In this document: piece by piece, positions 46,037 through 58,700 of the stretch | How positions within the stretch are numbered: the first letter of the stretch is position 1 | How the letters are laid out: each line of letters begins with the position of its first letter | Assembly: GCA_963556255.1 (NCBI GenBank) | Contig: OY744611.1 | Span: forward strand, 37,765,306-37,829,305 | Direction of reading: 5' to 3' | DNA: 64,000 nt | DNA from: Allolobophora icterica | Lineage: Eukaryota > Annelida > Clitellata > Crassiclitellata > Lumbricidae | The notes under the pieces: model-generated | The model's database searches: none | What the model saw: the letters and a program-made list of their open reading frames with translations, nothing else | Told to the model about the DNA's origin: nothing | Position numbers and translations under genes: made by a program

Positions 46037-49000
46037 ATGGAGGAAACTGAGAATTCAGAGTCTAGCTTTTCAGAGTCTGAGAATTCGGAATCCGAGAATT
46101 TGGAGTCCAAGAAGTTGGAGAGGATGTTGTCTCTTTCAGTAAAGAAGAAGGATGTCTCTGTTAAAATGTCCATTCCAAGGAATATTATCGCAAACATTCT
46201 ACAGCTTTGGGACTCAATCTGCATAACACTTTTCGTGATTGGAACGGCACTGGTGATCTTCGTTGCAGCCAGAAACAGCATCACTTGGTATTTGGTTTGG
46301 TTCTTACAGGCAAATATTGATTGATTAAGCATACTGCCTAAACTCTATGCCTCTCCAGGATCTAACGTCGTGCAATATTAAGATTTCAGTTAACTGCCAA
46401 ACTTTAGTGGTGTTTGTTCATTCACAGATTTTAGATTACAATTATATAAATGAAGATTGGATTTTTGTTTATTTCAAGCATGAAAAGTCTTGCCTTAAAT
46501 ATACAATACGGGTCTTGAAAAAAGTTTCACCTGTTTAAGGAACTAGATAGCCATTGTGAGTTTGTTGGTGTGCTGCAACTACCATCCAGTTAATCAATCA
46601 ATTAGTGAAGATATTTGGCTTCTTTGTGGAAATGATGCTATGCTTTTAAGAAGCTCCTGTTCCACTGCCTTCCTTTCATTCTTCCCTCCAGCATTATTTT
46701 GAGTCCAGTTCATCTTTCTCTTCTTATGGTGTTGAACAGCCTCCCCTCCTTCACCAAACTAAGTAGATCCTCATTTTTTTGTGCTGTTCAAATAATTTTC
46801 ATTAAATTTCTACAGATCCACACTTTTAGCGTTTCTGTTCGGTCAACTTGCCAGCACCAGTTCTGAAGTCAACTTCACTTTGCATGGTGCTCTGTTTTGC
46901 ACATTGAGAGTTGGTTTCATCCTATACTGGTTAACCCTCTAATGATGAGAGGGATTAGTTTTCCATACATTTTAGTACATGCTCGTTGTTAAAGCATTAA
47001 AAGGCGGTGTGATGGAATTGAACACCTCTTCTGCCCCATTATGGATCATAGGAATAATTATGTAAAATCTTAAGCACATTATAGAACTAGAATTGTTGAA
47101 TTTACAAGGTCTAACAAGGAATCTAATGCAATCCGTTCTTAACTGCAGTTTGTAGTTTGTCAGTGTTCGTCATGTTTCATGTTTAATATTGTTTATTTAT
47201 TGGTTAGTAAATTAATATTAATGACACATGTATATTGTATAACAGTAAAGAGTGAAATCTGTTGTTTGTTATAAATCAAGTTAAGCAGCCAATAAATTAG
47301 ACCGGTGAAGATGACCGTTAACTCCAGAACGACAAAGCTAATTGGATAGTTTCTAAGAGCCTGAGGGATTATTTTTACCTCAGGCGTTAAAAAAAATTAG
47401 ATCAGTTTTATTTTATTATAATCTAGATTAACAATGTGATGTTTTATAAATTAATGTGGTGATTCAGGCATCTTCAGCACTTCTGGGGAGCATCTGGAAG
47501 TTACTGGCAGAGCAAATGGGAGTACGTCTACTCGCTGTTTGATGGGGACGAGATGGCTCTTGCTCTGTCGGGTGAGATATATGAGAATTACTTAATATTT
47601 CCAAATAAATGAGTTTTGAAATACTTAAATAGTCTTTCTACTGCAAACAAATGTGTATATTTCCATTCAGTGAGTAATTTTTTACTTAGATTGTCCGAAA
47701 TTTTTTCTGAAATAATTCACCGTCATGAGAAAGTTGAAGAAGTTATTAGAAAATTATTTTTCAACTATATTTTCTTCTTGCTGTTAAATAAATGTTTTTG
47801 TTTACTAATTTGTCTTAATTTCTTTATCTGATTGTTTTCATTGTTTTCAGGCACGGTTATTGTTCTCTTTATTGCATTTTGGGGATTCAATGGTTTGCTC
47901 GTGATCTTGGATCTGACTGGTCGGCCACAGTTTCTGTTAAAGTATAAAATTCAAGAGGACAAAAATAAACCGGTAATAATAACATTTATTTTTGTTGGTT
48001 TGTCAATTGGTAAATAGCAAAGCGTAAGACAGGTAATGCTGGTTAACATGAGGAACGTGAATATTATATGACCAAAACAGCACTTGAATGTCTTGTCAAC
48101 TTCTGGAAGAGATATGATATTGCATGTATGTATATTCGTTTACTGAGTAAGCTGGTTGTCATACCACAACCAGGAACAAAAGAGTTAAGGAAAAAAGCTG
48201 TAAACAGATTGTGGTTAGAGATAGCATTATGGCAGCCAGTAAGGCCCCCATCCTAGTATTGTAGAAAGGGACAGCTTTCCATGATGCATCAGACAGTTGT
48301 TGAATTATTGTAATTTTTTTAAATCTTTGCCAGCCAAAGTAGAAACATTCATAATTTCATATATTTAGTACTTGTTGTTGAGCAGTTGTAAGCTGGGGCT
48401 TAATTTATCCCTTCCATGACGGTATTTGTGTAACAGTTGGATCAGTTGACGTCTTTGGGTGATGAATCTAGAGATGGACTGACATGACTTTAATGGTAAA
48501 CAATGTGATGAGATGTTTTAGTGAAAATGAATATTGATGAATTTTTAAATACCAGTATCCAGCCCCGTTGTTTAGATTAGAAAGCCTCTAGTCATGTTAC
48601 TCTTGGTTGCGTGCCTGTAAATAAACTGCTGAGAAGGTACACCAGAAACTTGTTATACTGCTGTCTTTGGATGAAGTTGTGTTATAATAAGACCATTTCC
48701 TAAAGTTGAACTGAATGTTGGATCCATGTACTCATTACTCAATCAAATTGTGTGAAAATTCTTGTTCTAATGAAGCATATATTGGAAGTCCGTGGTTTAG
48801 TGTAAGTATGGTGCATGTGACCTAAAGAAGGGTGTTTATGACCTAAAGAAGGGTGCTTGTGACCTGAAGAAGGGTGCTTCTGACCTGAAGAAGGGTGCTT
48901 CTGACCCAAAGAAGGGTTTTGTGACCCAAAGAAGGGTGTTTGTGACCTGACAATGGGTGCTTCTGACCTGAAGAAGGGTGCTTCTGACCCAAAGAAGGGT

Positions 49001-51260
49001 GTTTGTGACCTGACAATGGGTGCTTCTGACCTGAAGAAGGGTGCTTCTGACCCAAAGAAGGGTGTTTGTGACCTGACAATGGGTGCTTCTGACCTGAAGA
49101 AGGGTGCTTGTGACCCAAAGAAGGGTGTTTGTGACCCAAAGAAGGGTGCATGTGACCTGACAGTGGGTGCTTCTGACCTGAAGAAGGGTGCATGTGACCC
49201 AAAGAAGGGTGTTTGTGACCCAAAGAAGGGTGCATGTGACCTGACAATGGGTGCTTCTGACCTGAAGAAGGGTGCATGTGACCCAAAGAAGGGTGTTTGT
49301 GACCCAAAGAAGGGTGTTTGTGACCTGAAGTACCGTATATACTCGCGTACAAGTCGAGTTTTTTTTAACAATTTTGAAAATCGAAAGTTGGGGGTTCGAC
49401 TTATACGCGGGGCAAGCCAAGATCGCAAGATTTATCCATCGGAGTTCATGCGCAGGTCAACAACATACCGCGTCCGATATCGCATGACGCAACAATGAGC
49501 GATCGCATGACCGTGAAGGAAATAATAATTATAATGTTATAAACAAATGATACTATAAAGAATAAATTTTTAGCACAATACTGACAAAATATCTGGTAGA
49601 ATAAAATAATTGTCTATTAAATTTAAATGATGCGGGCGTTGATATGATAATTAACGTCAACGCCAGTTCTTGTTTGTTATTCTTCTGACTGGGCGCAGGT
49701 GCCATTTTGTGCATCATTTCATTTTATAGCGCATTTCAATACGACCTTAAATTCGTGTACGGTAAAAAATATTGATAAAACCAAATTTGACCTGCCTGGG
49801 AATTGTGTTGTAAACGATATAAGACCATCCAGATCAAAACTATATCCCAATATACGTCGATGGCCATAACGAACGCATTTCATGGGATAATTAGTTGTCT
49901 AGCAGATGGGATGAAACCGATGCTAATGTTTATTTATAAGCAATAGTAAAACGCCCCAAAACAAGGTTTTAAGAGGCTTTATTGTAGAGGCTCATTCCAA
50001 AGGTTGGTTTACGAAGAATGAATAAAGGATTGGTTGTAATGCATGTGGAACGCGAGGTCAGGTCATTAGAAAAGAGGAATGCCAGTATTAGGACATGATC
50101 CGCGCGTATCTGACTGGTCCAGTTAGACCAGGTGATGAAGGTATCGGCTTGACAACGATGACGAAACCTGCTTGACCTTGTGAATGGGCGAAGCTCTTCC
50201 GAAATTATTTGCCATTAGATATGTTACAGCAGTTGCTTTAAAGGTTAGGCATTCTATAAATATATTACATGTACCTACATAGACGGCTTGCAAAACGACG
50301 CCAGAGGACTCGGAAATCGACGACGATGACGGCGAAATTTACATTTACCGGGATGACTTTAAATAAACAGGAGACTTTTTAATGTTCGAAACCGCAAATG
50401 GTACTGGCGGTTTAGTTTGTTAATAATTGTAATAGCGCTATAATATTTTGCCTTCATCCATATTAATAGAAGTCAGATGAAGGACGAAAATGTTGAATGT
50501 GAAATAAGAAGCGGGATGACGAATAAACATGTGGGTAACACGTCGATTATTAAATGCATTATTTATTTTCAACGGAATTGAATATGCTAAACTACACTTT
50601 TACCTTTGCTTTTATGAGTTCGACTTATACGCGAGTCGTCGATTTTGGACACTATTTTTCCCAAAAAAGTACACTTCGACTTATACGTGAATCGACTTAT
50701 AGGCGAGTATATACGGTATGCTGGAATTGACCTCCATGTTGTTGAATGTCATATTGCAGGTGGACAGAAAGAAACTGTTGTCGGCGATTCTGATGGTTCT
50801 GTTCAACCAGTCCGTAGTCTCTGTGCCATTTCTGTACCTAGCTTTCATGGTCATGAAGTGGCGCGGTTGTAGCTTCGGACCTGAACTGCCAACATTCCAC
50901 TGGGTCGTCTTTGAACTGGTCATATTTAGTCTCATCGAAGAAGTCATGTTCTACTATAGTCACAGGTCTTTTTTTGGTGTTTATTTAAAATTAATAGTTT
51001 TCAACGAAATCTGTATATTATGCACGTAATGTATGGATGCCTTAATAAATATGTTTTCCTTAATAAGTATGTATGCATGATATTAATACAAGTATTAATC
51101 TTCAGGAGGCTTACCCACCACAGACTATCTTGCTGGCTTAGTGTACTGACCTTTTAGAAATGTGATTCAATTTATGGTATTGTATTTACGTGCCTTCAGT
51201 GAATGCCTTCTTGCTAAACACTTGTGCCACTTGTTACAAAGGTTACTATTAATGATGATG

Positions 51261-51292
<32 letters not shown>

Positions 51293-52789
51293 TATAATAG
51301 TAATAATATAGCTGGTAGTTCGCACACCATTTTCAATCCAACTGATGGCCAGCATTAGTTGAGCACTTCTGAGTTAGGCTTTGTTGCAATTACAATATAG
51401 TATGTAGTATATGCTACCCTGTAGTAAACATTTAATTTCTCCCCTCAGATTAACATATCTGTGTGACTTTATATGCCTAATTTTTTTGTAATAATGAAAA
51501 TATGTCTGGTTCACTGTTTCTGTTATAGGATGTTGCATCAGCCGATGTTTTATCGTCACATACATAAGAAGCATCACGAGTGGACCGCCCCCATTGGAGT
51601 GACTTCTATCTACGCTCATCCGATAGAACACATCTTTAGCAACCTTCTGCCACCTGTTATGGGTCCTTTTCTGATGGGATCTCACATTGCAACAGCGATC
51701 ATGTGGTTCACCCTGGCTATTGTCTCCACCACCATCTCCCACTGTGGATATCATTTCCCATTCCTTCCGTCACCTGAAGCCCATGACTTTCACCATTACA
51801 AGTATGTAAATTAATCCAAGTAGGCTAAGTTAACTGCTGTTGTTGCAATCTAGACTGCTCTACGTTAATGTAATAAATTCTGTGGCGCTGTTTTGCTAAT
51901 TTCTATTGTGTTGCTGTTATAAATTCTATCACCACTCTGATAATTCTGTGGTGTCGCTGTAATAAATTCTATGCTGCCACTGAAAAAGTCTGTGGTGTCA
52001 CTGTAATAATGTCTATGGTGCCACTGTAACAAATTCTATGGTGCTGCTGTAATAAAGCATGAAGAAAAGTTTAAGGTAAATGTGACACACTTGCTTACTT
52101 GCCCTCATCAAACATACTCCAGAAAGTGGTTCTGTGGGTTGAAAAATCTTATAGCTGAAGCACAAACATCTCTTTTTGTTGTTAATTGCTTCCATTTCTA
52201 CTAGCCTCCAGTAACTATTTGTGATGCAGAGTTTGTTCTTGACTGGGTGCCAGAGTGTATCAGTTATGGATGCTCCAGCACAGGCATGAAGTTGAGTGAC
52301 AGCATCCAGCACACCCTCCAGAAGGATAATTGCAATTGTAATTTCAGTTTTATAATAACATCAGTTCAAGAAAAACTCTCCTAAGTGCCCCCAAGCTGAC
52401 AACAGAAACCCACACATTTGAACAGAATCGTTTTAAAATTCTGGCTCCATTTAAATCCACAGTAATTGTATTTGAAAATTTAATTTAGTGTCAACAGCAA
52501 ACTAATCGGGTGCTCATTAATGTATCCTCGGCATGCAAGTTGTTTTCGACCTCCTGTCTGTGAATTACGGACTTGTTTATTTTTCAGATTTGTGAACAAC
52601 TTTGGAATGCTCGGAATTCTGGATCGTCTCCATGGGACGGACACACTGTTCCGTGCTTCCAAGGCCTACCAACGCCACGTCCTTCTTCTTGGGCTGGTTC
52701 CCTTGTCACAACAGATTCCAGACAATGAGAAGCAGTGTAAAGAAGACGAGCAGCATGAGATACCAGAGTCTGATCTGCTGTTTGGCTAA
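46037..52789 (+). CDS. FAXDC2: Fatty acid hydroxylase domain-containing protein 2 (sterol C4-methyl-oxidase type)
   Basis: ER membrane di-iron oxidase family; FAXDC2 acts on sterol or lipid substrates, but the exact reaction here is not shown by sequence. Exons 46037-46287, 47468-47571, 47851-47972, 50760-50965, 51529-51801, 52588-52789 join in phase to 385 residues (human 333). The ATG at 46037 is the first after the acceptor at 46003-46004; no in-frame stop precedes it in that exon, so a more upstream start is possible. An acidic Ser/Glu N-terminal tail (to about residue 25) precedes hydrophobic segments near residues 60-80, 120-138, 165-190 and 205-227. The three iron-binding histidine boxes are complete: H227-x3-H231, H240-x2-H243-H244 and H313-x2-H316-H317. 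C-terminal half matches the family closely (IHKKHHEWTAPIGV, LDRLHGTDTLF). Candidate polyadenylation signals AATAAA at 54027-54032 and 54312-54317. Confidence 0.95.
46288..47467. other. FAXDC2 intron 1, nothing else seen
   Basis: No element with clear ends; unique-looking AT-rich sequence. Confidence 0.5.
48817..49332 (+). repeat. 21-bp minisatellite with higher-order structure, FAXDC2 intron 3
   Basis: About 24 units like GACCTGAAGAAGGGTGCTTC with a following T; variants (CTGAAG, CCAAAG, CTGACAATG; CTT, TTT, CAT) alternate in a 42-63 bp super-pattern. Because 21 is a multiple of three, long open frames exist in three minus frames and one plus frame. Confidence 0.95.
49333..50716. mobile_element. 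TA-flanked element with CCGTATATACTCGC ends
   Basis: 1384 bp; inverted ends CCGTATATACTCGCGTAC and GCGAGTATATACGG, bordered by TA (49331-49332, 50717-50718). GTTCGACTTATACGCG recurs near both ends. No transposase found inside. The right edge is 43 bp upstream of FAXDC2 exon 4. Confidence 0.85.
51250..51310 (+). repeat. (TAA)n/(GAT)n microsatellite
   Basis: Short TAA-rich run in FAXDC2 intron 4. Confidence 0.9.
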
Positions 52790-54103
52790 TGGGCGTCTGG
52801 GAGTTTCACGATGACTTCGTGCTTGTAAACGTACATGGTGTTGTTCTTAGTTTTCTGTCAACAATGACATTTATTTACTACAGACAACGTTCAATGCAAT
52901 TTTACTGGTATTTATGATCACCTTTCTAGCGTAGAACTCGAAATATGAACTCAAGAGTAGAAGAACTAAACTTTAACTAGTCTTGACTTGTGATAGTGTC
53001 ATGCTACTAACCCATACATTGTGCGTCATCATTAGAATTCATTAGGCCTTAGCAGTCATTGGTTACCCCGAGGCCTTGGTACCCGACCAAAGGGTGGCAC
53101 CCGGCCGTTAATTATATACCTGAAATTCGGCCAAAGAAGTGTGATGATTATTTTAAGCAGATTGCAGTATTAGTCATGGGCTTCAGCTTACAAATGTGCT
53201 GTGCTCAGTAAGCTGTTAAGCCATGGGATTTTCTGGTTGCAGTCAACAGTTATCAGTCACTGAAGTGTATAGCATAACAAGATTCTGGTCACTAGGAGAC
53301 ATTGGCACGCTCTTACTGGTGGGCTGACAGAAATCGTGGCCTTGTGGGAATTAGGCTTATGTGCATATAATGACCCTTGTGTGGCCTGTTTAATGATTGG
53401 TTTATTATCAAATGAGGTAGTCAAGTACCCGCTGAGAATAGACTATGATAAATGGGCCATGTTTTCCAGACTTTTTGCATTTCTAGAAGTCATCGGGTAT
53501 ATGAACATGTCTCTTGCATATTTACCAATTTTGTGTTTGTGACACATTTACTAATTTATTAATTAATTTTTGGGTAAGTTTGTCGTGTTTAAGCCTCAGG
53601 TGGCGCTATTTTCGCATGACTCACAAAACGCAGTTTCAAGAATACAATTTATACGATGTTTGTTGATTAGCATTCTAAGTCTTTTGTGATGTTTGTTTAA
53701 GTTCTTTGTACTTCAGTAAAATGTAATGATTTACAGAATGCTCATTTATTAAGTTGTAGCACAATCTTACAGCTGTTACAGAATAGTTTGCCATTCTGAG
53801 TTTACTTTGCTGACATAAAGGTGCAAGAAATGCACAAACTGTCTGTTTAATACTACATGTACACTTTTCACCTAATGCAGGGTAGCAGTATAGCTTTAGG
53901 TTTGTAGTGAATTGAGTTTGAAATCTTATGTGTAGTTCTGTAGAGGTAGAGGAAGGTATAGCGTCTCGATAAGTTCTTAGAAGGCACCACGTACATGATC
54001 ACACTAATTCAAAAAAAATATTTTTAAATAAACAAACTATTTTCACTTCATACTCATTTTGAAAAATGCCAAATTGCTAAGCTTTTGTTTTGTATTTGCA
54101 TAG

Positions 54104-54135
<32 letters not shown>

Positions 54136-55335
54136 ATATGTATATATATATGGTCTATAGTTATCAAATTATCAATGTTTTATCTGATGACATGTATTAA
54201 TTGACGTTAATATTGTTTTATTTCGTCTTTTGAGAGTTTTTATTTTTATGTTACTAAAGTTATTCGACAATTTAGATTTATAAAGCTTCCTTCTGAACTA
54301 TTATAAAGTTAAATAAACTTAATAGAAAGTTATTTAAGTCTTTTTATATGCATATATATTGTATATAATAAGAATATAGAAGGATGTCAGAAGGAAGTTA
54401 ATTCTCTCTCTCCCTCGGTCCCATGCCCCTCCATCTCATCCTCCGTCCGTCCAGCACACTTCCTCCCTCTTACACCCTCCATTCCGCCCATACTATGCCT
54501 ACCCCTCCCTCGCTATCCGCCTCTCTCCCTCTCTTAGCTATCATAATTTATATAGAGTGCGCCAGACGCCAGAGGTTTGGAGTGGGAGTGACTGCAGCAG
54601 TGTGCTGGAGTATGTGGGGGCGGGCGTTTGCCTATGTTTAATGCGGGTGCGTGCGGTTGAGGCGGCAGTTACTGCAGCAGTATATTGGTCGATGTAGGGG
54701 CAGGTATATGCCGCCTTGGCAGCATGCATCTGCTGTGTCGGACAGAGGGAGCCTGCCTCTGCATATGCCAGTGTACTGCTACAGTTGTTTTCACTCCAAA
54801 AATGACTTATAATCAAGCATTTCAATAAACAAATTCAGTTCTCTTCCTATCAATCCATTCATTTTCTTTATCAACCTGTCATTATGACAGGCAAATACTA
54901 TAGTATTTATAGAGTACCGTTCCAGGTCAGAATTCCGGGGGAGGAGAGTGTCAAGACGGTAGACAACATGGTGATATGGAGAAAATCGGTGGTGGACTGG
55001 TGGTCATCATGAAATGGTGCAGAAGCGGAAGCAGGATGTGACAGCTTGAAAAGTTCAGTTTTGAATCTTGAATTAAGTGCGGCAAGACATACGGCAAGCA
55101 GAGAGGTGGTCAGGCTCTAGTGCACACGGGGACTGCATGAGATGATGAACGCGTATTGGCGGAGGTCTTTCTGGAGTTCGTTGCTAAGAGTTGGCGCTGC
55201 TTATATAACAGGATGGTGCTAAGGAATTATATTGTAATTGTTGGTGTTCGAAAATTGGTTCAGTCGGCACTTGAAAATCTGCTAGAAGCTATATAGGCCC
55301 TACTCGACATTTTACTCGAGTTCGAGCCATATTTG
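52790..55335. other. FAXDC2 3' UTR and intergenic sequence
   Basis: No further gene. Two AATAAA signals (54027, 54312), a TA/TG microsatellite at 54104-54150 and a pyrimidine-rich stretch at about 54405-54530. ACTGCAGCAG recurs at 54591 and 54671 in a possible weak tandem repeat. Confidence 0.5.
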
Positions 55336-55339
55336 GCCT

Positions 55340-55670
55340 AGTTTGTTCCATTGGTTCCACCTGCCTGGAAAAACGGCAAAAACCCCGTCAGAATTACAAC
55401 ATCTGATCCATCCTACGAACTTACAAAAACCTCACCTCTTGCTATCTCTTCAAGGGGTCTTTCACTCAAAACTCAAAACACCACTCTCATAAACCCTATC
55501 CCGAGTCCTCCTCTTTCCTTACCTCCTTTGCCACTTGATCAATTCCAAACACCATCCATCTGAGCTGTCTGAATGTTTTGACTAAGCGCCTGTAATAAGC
55601 TCGTTTCCCGACCCCGATTTTTTGGCGATATAGATAATAGAAATCTAGAGATTACGATTATGATTAGTAA
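55340..55670 (+). mobile_element. LINE 3' end, GATTAC-tail family, next to PREB
   Basis: ORF2 remnant contains SDPSYELTKTSPLAI and GLSLKTQN, matching the copy at 34165. The tail AAGCGCCTGTAATAAGCTCG, then AGAGATTACGATTATGATTA, ends near 55668. Confidence 0.8.
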
Positions 55671-55786
55671 TTTTTGATACTCGATTGTCTCTACTCATAC
55701 TCGACATATCATACTCGACAACATATTTTTAAACTTCATTTTATAAATACACCTCATTCGTTTCTGCGGAATTATACGATGACAAG

Positions 55787-58700
55787 ATGGCTGCCAAGGG
55801 GATCACAATCGCTCAGACCGATTTTCCACTTTACTCAATTCGTTTGGTCGGGGATCGGCACTTTTTAGCAGCTGGAGGAGGCGGGGCAGCAAAAACTGGA
55901 ATCGCCAATGCGTTGGTGAGGCTTGCTTATTATCTTCTCACGTGAAACTTGAGCTCGTACTATACTATTGAAGTGTATACCAATACCATATTGACGATAT
56001 ACGATAGAAATCGAACAGTATACTAGGGCGTTAGCGTTTTGCACATGGCTGAGTCTAAAAACGGCGTGTTTGGGAGATCGTGAAACTTTACCTTGGGTGT
56101 GTCAATTGGAAAGTAATTATAGAATGCATTGCAATTATTTAGCCGTAACTTATTAAGAGTCTACCTAATAATCGACGTTTAACATCATAGAGACTAGCGC
56201 AGAGTGCCACCACCGGGGCCGGGCGCGTAGCGAATCCCGAATCGCCGAAATGGTATTACCGCCGAATCGCCGAAACTATTTTGTGAAGAAAACCCGTATC
56301 ACCGAAAATGCTGCTCGTAGCGAATCGCCGAATCCCGAATCGCCGAAACTAGTTTGTGAAGAAAACCTGTATCGCCTGCTATGTTTTAACATGTATTAAA
56401 GTAGTATATAAATGCATTATAATTTTAATTCAATTCAGTTTTATTCAGTAACCAAATTTCAAACAAGTAAACATTAAAGACAGGCTTGTAAAAGGTGAAT
56501 ACAGTGGTTACACACGGCGATTCGGGTCCAAACTAGTTTTCGGCAAATCGCACGCTTGGTAGAAAACTGCTTTCGGCGATTCGGCGGATTTTGCAGTTTA
56601 AGGGCTTTCGACGATTCAGGATTCGGCGATTCGGGTAGACCCCCCGGGGCCGGGCGCCTAACAAGTTGCATTATACGCAAATAAGTTGCGTTCTTGTCGG
56701 CTTATAACCTCCGAATAAATGAATATTGACTGATTGATTGATGCCAGAATCTCCTAAACCCGATTCCCGAAGTAGGTGAAAATGCAAGATTGACCAAATT
56801 CCAGAAAACAATTTTGTATACCAAGCATTCGTATTCTGAAAACAAGCATGGACCATATCCAAAAACATCTAGAAAAGTTAATTTGCATAAATAATTTTGT
56901 TTAAACGTAGAAAATTGATTTTGAGTATCCGGCGAAATTGTTACGGGGATGGGGTTTTGGGGATTCTCTATGACCTACGTATTCAAAAAAGTTATTGAAT
57001 TTGCCCTATAGTGTTTTTGCTTGCAACATCAACTGTTGTCTTCACTTCCAAAGTACTGCATTTCAAAGTCTAATTTACCGAACATCAGAGTCCCATCATC
57101 TTGGAATGATCCATTACCTTGGCTGCCCATAGGAGAATTAATCATTTTCAAGACCAGGCTATTTGTTGACTTTTCGCTACATTTCATCCAACCCATCTTC
57201 ACTGTGTGCTGACTTTCAAGACTTGTCATTTTGACCAGGTACTCTGTCACCAATAGATGTCAGTGGGTACATGATTTCTGTCAATAGCCACAGTTTCTTG
57301 GGTTAGATTAGATTACAAAAGAGGCACTATACAAATTTTCTTTTACAATGATATATTACAGTTGCACAGCTAGTGGTGCCAAACATGTAAAATAAAAGAA
57401 TTAATTACCTTTGCATAAATCTGCTGTTAAATTTTGTTTTAATGATTTACACTGGAAAATTAGACTATCTGATCATGCATATGTGAGATTCAGTAATGAG
57501 TAACATTTCTGGAAAATAGGAAATATTTGAGCTGAAGCATGAAAACAAAAGTCTGACGGCGCGAAAAGTGACGCACTATGAAACGGAGACGAGAGCCATC
57601 ATGAACTGTGCTGTTGTTCAGCAAGAGAAACAGTTCGTTTGCGCAGCTGGTCTTGAGGGTAGCTGCCGCCTGTACACGCTGAGATATAAAGTTATCACGC
57701 CAAAGGTGGAAAACGAAGGTAAGTTTGCACGGTATTGTAAGTTTATTGTTAACATTTAAATCACGTAGCATGACCTGTTACTTTACCTGACCGTTGCATA
57801 ACTGCATTTTGGCCTCTGGTGAGCATTCTTCTGCACCTTGAATTCGTTGTACAACTTTACATGTGAAATAAGTGTGTGAAATGAATTTCTAATGAATATT
57901 TTAAAATTCTTTTTTCTAGAATTACTGCATTTGTGACTTGTAACAGTGTGGCAGAATTTATATATCAAGCCACTACAAAACCTACCAGGAGGCATTTGTG
58001 ATACGAGCTTTGTAAGATCCTGAGCGGCTTTTGATCCTTGTTTGCCATGTATGCAAAATTGTGAGAGGGGAAAACTTTCCATGTAGGACACGGGCACAAC
58101 TTTGCCAATAGGTGTGCTTACTAAAGCAGTTATGTCAGGGAACCAGTAGTCTTGTTATGTAAATAAATGCTTACCGGTAGTTGATTTCATTGATGAATGA
58201 GCAACGATTTCTCGTTGGTGATTTATGGGTACTATGATACTGAGACGAAAGAATCATTTGGCTGAGGTAGAGCCACAACCACAGCTATCTAATATCTAAC
58301 GACAGGATACGTTGTTTATGATTGTCATTGATTGTTGAACTCGTGTACAGCACCCCTTTCTTTAACCTCTACAGTATTATAGATAAGACGAACATTCAGT
58401 TACGTTTCCTTTTTGTTTCTTGCAGCTCTAGAGGGCCTGAGAAAGAGAAAGGGCAATCTGACCATGTCAACGGATCATAAATTGGCCTCCAAGATGATTG
58501 GTTTTGAAATTGAACCAGGCGAAGAAGTGGTAACAGACCACGCCAAAGACGGCGGATTTCAGAAAGTTGTTCAGTTTACTAAAGATCTCGCACACATAGT
58601 CACTGCTGGAGCAGATGGTTACTTTAGGATTTGGCAAGTAAGTTATACTAGCCTGTTAGTTAGATCTAATCTAATCTAATCTTATAACATCTCATACAGT

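Noticed and set aside
48739..49498. 229-codon minus-strand and 181-codon plus-strand frames
   Set aside because: Almost entirely the 21-bp minisatellite; lies inside a FAXDC2 intron.
53336..53542. 68-codon frame after FAXDC2
   Set aside because: No similarity or domain recognised; in the 3' UTR or intergenic DNA.
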